Both the position numbers and the translations under genes were made by a program. The notes beneath the pieces were generated by a model, which had not been told where the DNA came from, did no database searches, and saw nothing but the letters and a program-made list of their open reading frames with translations. This document shows, piece after piece, positions 1 to 5,526 of a DNA stretch of 8,505 bases; positions within the stretch are counted from its first letter, which is position 1, and each line of letters begins with the position of its first letter. The stretch covers positions 1 to 8,505 of the forward strand of contig DRKE01000259.1 of the NCBI GenBank assembly GCA_011051925.1, given 5' to 3'. Source of the DNA: Deltaproteobacteria bacterium. GTDB taxonomy: Bacteria; Myxococcota_A; UBA9160; UBA4427.

Positions 1-400
1 CCAGTCCGACGAGGACGGAGGCCAGGGAGACGCAGTTCCCTCGTCCGATCTCGAGGGTCCGCGCAGCCGTTGCCGATACGGCCCAGTCGTATTCGAGCCC
101 GAGCCCCTGGGGCTTCGGCTCGGACAGGAAATCAACGAGGGCACGGATCCGGGCCGGGCCTCGCGGCGCGGCCATCACGCGTCTGCGCGCGAGCACAAGG
201 ACCTCCGGATCGATCTCGAAGGGAGCACGGGCAAGCTCCCCACGGAGACCGGGAACGCGCGCCTGAAGCGCCTCGCGAAAGCGCTCGGGATCGTAGGCAA
301 AGCGGTTCGTTCGCGGTGGATCCGATGAACAATGAAGGGACCCCGACAGGATCGCGGCCAGGGCGACGAGGGCGGAAGCGGTTCGGAGTCGGCGACACAT
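1..400 (-). CDS. Exported transglutaminase-like domain protein, N-terminal part (cut by left window edge)
   Basis: The minus strand reads an open frame from ATG at 398-400 to the left edge, giving 133 residues with no stop; an in-frame TAG lies five codons upstream, so this ATG (or a GTG three codons before it) is the start. Residues 1-23 look like a Sec signal: a short Arg-rich n-region (MCRRLR), then a hydrophobic stretch rich in Ala and Leu. Cys24 in SGSLHCSSDP could be a lipidated cysteine, but S-L-H before it is not a consensus lipobox. Residues 100-133 contain EYDWAVSATAARTLEIGRGNCVSL, which matches the region around the catalytic Cys (here Cys123 in GRGNC) of transglutaminase/protease-like domains. 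In this family the catalytic His and Asp lie downstream, outside the window. It likely acts outside the cytoplasm; substrate unknown. It is transcribed divergently from the acyl-CoA dehydrogenase operon, with no obvious functional link. Confidence 0.72.
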   Translation of the reverse strand, partial: MCRRLRTASALVALAAILSGSLHCSSDPPRTNRFAYDPERFREALQARVPGLRGELARAPFEIDPEVLVLARRRVMAAPRGPARIRALVDFLSEPKPQGLGLEYDWAVSATAARTLEIGRGNCVSLASVLVGL

Positions 401-411
401 GCCAGACACGG

Positions 412-420
412 ACTATACCA
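412..420 (-). promoter_or_regulatory. Possible extended -10 promoter for the exported transglutaminase-like gene
   Basis: Read on the minus strand the bases are TGGTATAGT, matching the extended -10 form TGnTATAAT at all but one position, in otherwise very GC-rich DNA. No good -35 hexamer is seen 16-18 bp upstream, which is tolerated with extended -10 elements. Only 11 bases separate it from the ATG, so a transcript from here would have a leader of about five bases and no Shine-Dalgarno site. This is a weak prediction from sequence alone. Confidence 0.25.
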
Positions 421-492
421 GCCGGGCCGATCGCCCTTCGGGTTTCCGCCCGGGACGGCGCATCGCGCGCTACGGTCCCGACTTCCCTCGAC

Positions 493-509
493 TCGGATCC
501 GGTATCCGA
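493..509. promoter_or_regulatory. 17-bp imperfect palindrome, candidate operator upstream of the acyl-CoA dehydrogenase operon
   Basis: The bases TCGGATCCGGTATCCGA form two 8-bp half-sites around a central G, with seven of eight pairs complementary (the outer six perfect). It ends 18 bp before the ATG at 528, inside the 127-bp divergent gap and close to where transcription of the plus-strand operon would begin. TetR- and GntR-type repressors of fatty-acid and acyl-CoA genes often bind palindromes of this size near the promoter. No regulator gene is visible in the window, so an operator role is inference; a chance palindrome in GC-rich DNA is possible. Confidence 0.33.
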
Positions 510-527
510 CGGGAATCGGGAAACGCG

Positions 528-1709
528 ATGTATTTCAGGGAAGAACCCGACCATATCCGCCTCCTCCGGGAAACGCTCTCGCGTTTCGTCGCGACGGAGC
601 TGCCTGCGGAGCTGCGACGCGAACTCGATCGGGTACATCGCTTTCCGCCCGAACTCTTCCGCAAGCTCGCGGATCTCGGTGTCTGTGGCCTCACGATTCC
701 CGAGGAGTTCGGAGGCCAGGGACGGGATCTCGTCGCCGCGGTCGCCGTGATCGAGGAGCTGTGTCGCGGAGGGACGTTCCTGGCCGGCCCCTTCATCCAC
801 TGCGCCTTCTATGGCGGGATCAACATCGGGGAGAACGGCTCCGAGGCCCAGCGGCGGGCCTATCTCCCCCGCCTCGCACGTGGCGAACTCCTCTTCGCGT
901 ACGGGCTCTCGGAACCCGATGTCGGCGGGGATCTCGCGAGCGTCACGACGACCGCCGTGCGCTCGGAAGACGGCCGAAGCATCCGGATCAACGGCTTCAA
1001 ACGTTGGTGCACGGGTGCGGACTGGGTCGATTACATCTACTGCCTCGTCCGCAGTGGCCCGCCGGAAGAGCGCTATCGGAACCTGTCCTTCGTGCTGATC
1101 CCCCCATCCCTCCCCGGCATCCGGATCCACCCGATCGAACATGCGAATCTCCGCTATACACTCTCCTGCGACGTGATCTTCGAAGACGTCGAGGTCCCGA
1201 TCGACCATCTCGTCGGCGGCGAGGAGGCCTGGAACCGGGGCTGGCAGATGCTCGCGGGCAAGGCCCTCGACGTCGAGAAGATCGAGATCACGGCCGTCAC
1301 CTTCGGGATTGCCCAGGCCGCGGTCGAAGAAGCCTGGACCTATGCCGGCCAGCGCCGGCAATTCGGGCGCCCGATCGGAGCCCATCAGGCGATCCGCCAC
1401 GACCTCGCGGAAGCCCGGACCCGGCTCGAAGCCTGTCGACTGATGCTCTACCGGGCCGCCTGGCTCGCACAGGAAGACAAGCCCTGTTCGGTCGAGACCT
1501 CGATGGCGAAGCTCTTCGTCGCGGACACCGCCGTCGAGATCGCCCTGATCTGCCAGCGGGTGCTCGGCGCCTACGGACTCGCGGAAGGCCACGACATGGA
1601 GCGCCATGTTCGCGATCTTCTCGGCATGCCGATCGTGGGCGGATCCTCGGCGATGCAGAAGAACAACATCGCGAACGGGCTCGGGCTCGCGGCGGGGTCC
1701 GACTCGTGA
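528..1709 (+). CDS. Acyl-CoA dehydrogenase (FadE-type flavoprotein)
   Basis: This 393-residue protein has the usual acyl-CoA dehydrogenase length. It should oxidise an acyl-CoA thioester to the 2-enoyl-CoA using FAD, with electrons passed to electron-transfer flavoprotein. Visible signatures are PEEFGGQG (58-65), the flavin/substrate strand motif YGLSEPDVGGD (125-135), KRWCTGADWVDYI (158-170), RRQFGRPIGAHQAIRHDLAEA (276-296) and the C-terminal helix region RHVRDLLGMPIVGGSSAMQ (359-377). The usual catalytic Glu of medium-chain enzymes (EGT/S) is Gly371 here, while Glu250 in ALDVEK aligns with the catalytic Glu of isovaleryl-CoA dehydrogenase (LDLER). I chose ATG 528 because MYFREEPDHIRLLRE is a normal family N-terminus; an in-frame ATG at 399 would add a non-conserved basic stretch and run into the divergent gene. 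The Shine-Dalgarno site is weak (GGGAA about 5-10 bases upstream). First gene of a three-gene operon. Chain length or ring specificity is unknown; branched or cyclic acyl-CoA is an inference. Confidence 0.9.
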   Translation: MYFREEPDHIRLLRETLSRFVATELPAELRRELDRVHRFPPELFRKLADLGVCGLTIPEEFGGQGRDLVAAVAVIEELCRGGTFLAGPFIHCAFYGGINIGENGSEAQRRAYLPRLARGELLFAYGLSEPDVGGDLASVTTTAVRSEDGRSIRINGFKRWCTGADWVDYIYCLVRSGPPEERYRNLSFVLIPPSLPGIRIHPIEHANLRYTLSCDVIFEDVEVPIDHLVGGEEAWNRGWQMLAGKALDVEKIEITAVTFGIAQAAVEEAWTYAGQRRQFGRPIGAHQAIRHDLAEARTRLEACRLMLYRAAWLAQEDKPCSVETSMAKLFVADTAVEIALICQRVLGAYGLAEGHDMERHVRDLLGMPIVGGSSAMQKNNIANGLGLAAGSDS

Positions 1710-2878
1710 CCCACGCCGCGTCGAACGCCGACGATGCCCTGCGCGAGCGGGCACGCGCCTTCGCACCCGAGTTGCGCCGTCGTGCCGACGAGATCGAGGC
1801 CGCACGACGCCTGCCGCGGGACCTCTCGGATCGTTTCGCCCGCGCGGGTTTCTATCGCATGTGCGTGCCCGAAGCCTACGGCGGGCTCGAATGCCCGCCC
1901 GCCGAAACGATGGAAGTGATCGAGCTGCTCGCCCGGGCCGACGGCGCCTCCGCCTGGTGTGTCTTCATCGGCGCGACCTCCGGAAGCGTCCTCGCCCTGC
2001 TTCCCGAATCCGCAGCGAGGGAGGTCTTCGACCGGCCCGAGACCCTGATCTCGGGCGTCTTCGCACCGCGAGGACGGGCGACCGCCGTCGAAGGCGGATT
2101 CCGCGTCGAGGGCCAATGGCAATGGGGTTCGGGAACCTGGAATGCCGACTGGATCCTGGCGGGATGTCAGGTGATCCGCGACGGCGAACCCGAACGGCTG
2201 GCGAATGGAACGCCCCGTTCGCGCATGATGCTCGTCCCCGCCTCACAGGTCGAATTCATCGACACCTGGTACGTCTCCGGTCTGGCGGGCACGGGCAGCA
2301 CGGATTTCGCGATCCACGACGTGTTCGTTCCGGAGGATCACGCGCTCGGTCTCGGAGTCGAGGGTCCGCTCGCCCGTCCGCTCTACGCCTTTCCCCAGTT
2401 CGGCCTGCTCGGCATGGGCATCGCCGCCGTCAGCCTGGGCCTCGCGCGTGCCGCGATCACGGAATTGACCGAGCTGGCCGGCGCAAAGACGCCGGCCGGA
2501 AGCGCGCGCCCCCTCGCCGCGCGACCCGCCACCCAGAGTGGGATTTCGAAGGCGGAGGCCGGCCTGCGATCGGCGCGCGCCTTCTACTACGAAGCGATCC
2601 AGGCCGCCTGGCAGGCGGCACGGGAGAAGGGCCGGATCGAGATCGCGCATCGGCGGGACATCCGACTGGCCACCACCCATGCCGTCCACGCCTCCGCGAG
2701 GGCCGTGGACCGGATGTACGCGCTCGGAGGGGGCACCTCGGTCTTCCGAAGCTCGCCCCTCCAGCGCATCTTCCGCGACGTCCATGTCGCGACCCAGCAC
2801 ATGATGGTCGCTCCCGCGACGCTCGAGCTGACGGGAAGGCTCTTTCTCGGTCTCGACACCGATACGGCGATGCTCTGA
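1706..2878 (+). CDS. Acyl-CoA dehydrogenase-fold flavin monooxygenase-like protein (group D, HsaA/DszC-like)
   Basis: The 390-residue protein starts at GTG 1706, which overlaps the previous stop as GTGA and follows a GGCGGGG stretch, pointing to translational coupling. The N-terminal part matches this family: EIEAARRLPRDL (29-40), VPEAYGGLE (54-62) and the substrate-side helix ADGASAWCVFIGATSGS (78-94). Further motifs are the middle strand VEGQWQWGSGTWNADWI (134-150) and WYVSGLAGTGSTDFAIHDVFVPEDH (188-212). The C-terminal segment YALGGGTSVFRSSPLQRIFRDVHVATQHMM (338-367) is typical of two-component flavin monooxygenases such as HsaA and DszC, not of true dehydrogenases. No catalytic Glu of the EGT type is present; His365 occupies the region where group D enzymes keep a His near the flavin C4a. 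It would use reduced flavin from a separate reductase; no dedicated reductase gene is visible here. A role in hydroxylating an intermediate of the same pathway is inference. A divergent acyl-CoA dehydrogenase partner subunit is the alternative. Confidence 0.78.
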   Translation: MTHAASNADDALRERARAFAPELRRRADEIEAARRLPRDLSDRFARAGFYRMCVPEAYGGLECPPAETMEVIELLARADGASAWCVFIGATSGSVLALLPESAAREVFDRPETLISGVFAPRGRATAVEGGFRVEGQWQWGSGTWNADWILAGCQVIRDGEPERLANGTPRSRMMLVPASQVEFIDTWYVSGLAGTGSTDFAIHDVFVPEDHALGLGVEGPLARPLYAFPQFGLLGMGIAAVSLGLARAAITELTELAGAKTPAGSARPLAARPATQSGISKAEAGLRSARAFYYEAIQAAWQAAREKGRIEIAHRRDIRLATTHAVHASARAVDRMYALGGGTSVFRSSPLQRIFRDVHVATQHMMVAPATLELTGRLFLGLDTDTAML

Positions 2879-2880
2879 CC

Positions 2881-3870
2881 ATGCCGGCGTCCATTCCTTC
2901 CCCCGCTTCGCGCCGCCCCGTCGCCGAAACGCCGATCCGCGTCGGTACCCTGGCCGACGACCGGATGCTCTCGGGACCCCACGATCGTCGCCGGGCGCTG
3001 CTCTCACGAGTCCGCGACGTCGGACTCGACCACGTCTTCGTGGCCGACCACATCAGCTTCCATTCCGGCATGGGCATGGACGGGCTCATCCAGGCGGCGA
3101 CGATCGCCGCCCTCGAGCCCCAGCTCCGGATCCACATCGGCGTGTACCTGCTCGCGCTCCGGCATCCCGTCGCCGTCGCGCGCCAGATCGCGTCGCTCTG
3201 CGAATCGGCGCCGGACCGGCTGGTCTTCGGCGTGGGTGTCGGCGGCGAGGACCGACACGAGATCGAGATCTGCGGCGTCGACCCGAAGACGCGGGGGCGC
3301 CGGACGAACGAGTGCCTGGTCGCCCTGCGCGCCCTCCTCTCGGGAAAGCCCACGACCCACCGATGCGAGTTCTTCGAGTTCGAGGACGCGCTGATCCGGC
3401 CTGCACCGGATCCCCCCGTCCCGATCGTGATCGGGGGACGCTCGAACGCGGCCGTCCGCCGGGCCGCTCGATTCGGTGACGGCTGGTTGGGCGTCTGGTG
3501 CTCCCCTCGGCGTTATGCCGAAGTCGTTCGGGAGATCGAGGAGATCGGGTCGACGGGTCCCGATCGCCGGAGCGCCGGCTGGGATCACGGCCTCCAGGTC
3601 TGGGTCGGTCTCGACGACGACCCGAACCGCGCCCGAACGCGTCTCGCCGGACGGATGGAAGCCATGTACCGGATTCCCTTCGAACGATTCGAACGCTACA
3701 GCCCCTGGGGCAGCCCGGAGGAGATCGCCTCCGCCCTGGCCCCCTACGTCGAAGCGGGATGCCGCCACTTCAATCTGATGCCCGTCGCCGCCTCGACCGA
3801 GGCCGCGATCGACGGAATCGGCGAGATCCGCACGCGGCTCTGCCTCGAGTCCGCAGCGAAGATCAATTGA
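2881..3870 (+). CDS. Luciferase-like monooxygenase-family oxidoreductase, probably F420-dependent
   Basis: This 329-residue protein begins at ATG 2881, two bases after the previous stop, with no clear Shine-Dalgarno site, so it is probably translated by coupling. It shows the bacterial luciferase-like TIM barrel throughout: IRVGTLADDRM strand 1 (19-29), GLDHVFVADHISF (48-60), the strand and helix IHIGVYLLALRHPVAVARQIASL (84-106), the phosphate/cofactor loop RLVFGVGVGGE (113-123), a pyrimidine-like RPAPDPPVPIVIGG segment (173-186) and SNAAVRRAARFGDGWLG (188-204). The C-terminus closes the barrel with GSPEEIASALAPYVEAGCRHFNL (277-299). Relatives use coenzyme F420 or FMNH2 for hydride transfer or oxygenation. 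The cofactor cannot be settled from sequence, but the SLCESAPDRL variant of the usual LSGGRL segment and single-subunit form resemble actinobacterial F420 enzymes. As third gene of the operon it likely acts on the same substrate family. Its last bases overlap the convergent ligase gene. Confidence 0.87.
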   Translation: MPASIPSPASRRPVAETPIRVGTLADDRMLSGPHDRRRALLSRVRDVGLDHVFVADHISFHSGMGMDGLIQAATIAALEPQLRIHIGVYLLALRHPVAVARQIASLCESAPDRLVFGVGVGGEDRHEIEICGVDPKTRGRRTNECLVALRALLSGKPTTHRCEFFEFEDALIRPAPDPPVPIVIGGRSNAAVRRAARFGDGWLGVWCSPRRYAEVVREIEEIGSTGPDRRSAGWDHGLQVWVGLDDDPNRARTRLAGRMEAMYRIPFERFERYSPWGSPEEIASALAPYVEAGCRHFNLMPVAASTEAAIDGIGEIRTRLCLESAAKIN

Positions 3871-5434
3871 CCCGCCTCTCCCGCCCCTTCCAGTAGGGCT
3901 CGCGAAGCTCCGTCTTGAGGATCTTCCCCGACGGATTGCGCGGCAGGCTGTCGATCCGATCGACCGAGCTCGGACACTTGTAGTGGGCCAATCGTTCTCG
4001 ACACCATGCGATGAGCTCCTCGTCGCTCGCCCCCCCACCGGGCGCATCGACGACGATCGCCTTCACGGTTTCTCCCCACTTCTCGGAAGGCACGCCGATC
4101 ACGGCCACGTCCGCGACCGCGGGATGGCTCATCAGGACGTTCTCGATCTCCGCCGGGTAGATGTTCTCCCCTCCCGAGACGATCATGTCCTTCACGCGAT
4201 CGTGGATGAAGAGGTACCCGTCACGCAGATAGCCTGCATCCCCCGTACGGAACCAACCCAGCCCGTTCTCGTCGCGTCCCTCCGGAAAGGCTTCGTCCGT
4301 CGCCTCGGGATTCCGCCAGTATCCCTTCATGTTCTGGACGGATCGGATCCAGATCTCGCCGACCTCTCCGTCGGGCAGGTCGCGATTCGTCTCCGCATCG
4401 ACAATCCGGATCCCGACGTCTCCCCAGGGCCGCCCGGCCGATCGCAGCAGGTGTGCCCTGGGCCCACCCGGGTCGTGATCTTCGGCGGGCATGACCGTGA
4501 TGGCGCCGGTCGTTTCCGTCAGTCCATAGACCTGGACGAAGCCGCAACCGAAAACCTCCATCGAACGCACGAGGACCTGCTCGGAGATCGGGGATGCGCC
4601 ATACACGATCGAACGCAGGGAAGAGAAATCCGTCTTCTCCGCATCGGGCATGGACGAAAGAACCTGCAGCACCGCAGGAACGAAGAGCGTGTTGGTCACC
4701 CCATGCGCCTCGATCAGACGCAGCACCTCCCGGGGGTCGAAATCGCGGACCAGGACGGACTCGCCCCCCTGATAGAAGCCGCCGATCGCCCAGCCGCTTC
4801 CCGCGATATGGAAGAGAGGCATCGCGACCATGCTCACGCTGTCCTCGTCGACCGACCATTCCCGCGCCCCGACCCCGACGGCGGCGAGGAGATTGCGGTG
4901 GGTGAGTTCGACGCCCTTGGGCAGCCCCGTCGTTCCCGAGGTATAGAGCTGGTAGCAGGTGTCATCGGGGTCGCACGGGAGCTCCGGATCGACCGCGGGG
5001 TGGCTGGCGATCCAATCCGCATGGCTCGTGAACTCGTCGGCTTCCCCGATCACGATGACGCGCTTCACGGATTCCAGTTCCATCTGCGCGAGATGTGGCA
5101 GGAACTCCTCGCCGATCAGCAGGACCCGCGCCTGCGCGTGGTTCAGGATGTATTCCATTTCAGGCGCCGCCAGCCGCCAGTTCACGGCGAGGGTGACCGC
5201 CCTCGTCATCAGCGCACCGAAGAGGAATCCGAAATACTCGGGAACATTGCGGTCGAGGAAGGCGACCCGATCGCCGGGCGAGATGCCTTCCGCCAACAAT
5301 CCACTCGCCACCCGGCACGACTCGTCATGAAGTTGCGCATACGTCCATCTCCGATCCCCCGCCCGCATCGCGATCTTGTCGGGCCTGCCTGCGAGATGCA
5401 CTCGAAGGATCTCATCGAGGGTGGTGATCGACAT
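3863..5434 (-). CDS. AMP-forming acyl-CoA synthetase (fatty-acid/carboxylic-acid CoA ligase, FadD-like)
   Basis: This 523-residue enzyme of the adenylate-forming ANL superfamily should couple ATP hydrolysis to form an acyl-CoA from a carboxylic acid. All core motifs are intact: the phosphate-binding loop YTSGTTGLPKGVELTH (164-179), MPLFHIAG (205-212), the A5 motif VYGLTETTG (302-310), WFRTGD (394-399), the hinge DRVKDMIVSGGENIYPAEIE (412-431) and the C-terminal catalytic lysine Lys504 in NPSGKILK (500-507). The start ATG at 5434 is preceded by a strong GGAGGAGG seven bases upstream. NVPEYFGFLFGALMTRAVTLAVNWRLA (63-89) resembles actinobacterial and proteobacterial medium/long-chain FadD proteins, but substrate cannot be read from sequence. 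The gene converges on the acyl-CoA dehydrogenase operon and lies downstream of the formate dehydrogenase on the same strand; it could feed CoA thioesters to the facing enzymes. Confidence 0.92.
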   Translation of the reverse strand: MSITTLDEILRVHLAGRPDKIAMRAGDRRWTYAQLHDESCRVASGLLAEGISPGDRVAFLDRNVPEYFGFLFGALMTRAVTLAVNWRLAAPEMEYILNHAQARVLLIGEEFLPHLAQMELESVKRVIVIGEADEFTSHADWIASHPAVDPELPCDPDDTCYQLYTSGTTGLPKGVELTHRNLLAAVGVGAREWSVDEDSVSMVAMPLFHIAGSGWAIGGFYQGGESVLVRDFDPREVLRLIEAHGVTNTLFVPAVLQVLSSMPDAEKTDFSSLRSIVYGASPISEQVLVRSMEVFGCGFVQVYGLTETTGAITVMPAEDHDPGGPRAHLLRSAGRPWGDVGIRIVDAETNRDLPDGEVGEIWIRSVQNMKGYWRNPEATDEAFPEGRDENGLGWFRTGDAGYLRDGYLFIHDRVKDMIVSGGENIYPAEIENVLMSHPAVADVAVIGVPSEKWGETVKAIVVDAPGGGASDEELIAWCRERLAHYKCPSSVDRIDSLPRNPSGKILKTELREPYWKGRERRVN

Positions 5435-5441
5435 GGGCGCG

Positions 5442-5449
5442 CCTCCTCC
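5442..5449 (-). promoter_or_regulatory. Strong Shine-Dalgarno site of the acyl-CoA synthetase gene
   Basis: Minus-strand bases GGAGGAGG sit seven bases before the ATG at 5434 and fix that start. It is the best ribosome binding site in the window. It suggests independent efficient translation initiation even if the message reads through from the formate dehydrogenase 92 bp upstream. In that gap (5435-5526) I see no convincing -35/-10 pair and no hairpin followed by a T-run. Confidence 0.8.
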
Positions 5450-5526
5450 ATGGATGTCCGAACGTCCGACGAGGCTATCACGAAGCCGACCCGATCGGGC
5501 CGCAAATCCAGCCCGCCCGAATCCGA

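Noticed and set aside
399..527. Upstream ATG at 399 as start of the acyl-CoA dehydrogenase
   Set aside because: The added 43 residues are basic and non-conserved, start inside the divergent gene's start codon, and the family N-terminus fits ATG 528.
332..1705. Extension of the monooxygenase-like frame upstream to 332
   Set aside because: This part overlaps the acyl-CoA dehydrogenase in another frame, is Arg/Pro-rich, and the GTG at 1706 with GTGA overlap gives the normal protein length.
132..1805. Long minus-strand open frame opposite the acyl-CoA dehydrogenase gene
   Set aside because: Its translation is low-complexity, Arg/Gly/Asp-rich with no family motif, and it lies antisense to a gene with clear motifs; long antisense frames are expected in GC-rich DNA.
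2876..2884. Missing Shine-Dalgarno before the luciferase-like gene as evidence for a different start
   Set aside because: No other start gives a full barrel N-terminus, and a 2-bp gap to the previous stop makes coupled translation the simpler explanation.
5490..5499. Perfect palindrome CCCGATCGGG in the gap between formate dehydrogenase and CoA ligase
   Set aside because: CGATCG-like words are very common across this window, the palindrome does not extend, and no T-run follows, so neither terminator nor operator is supported.
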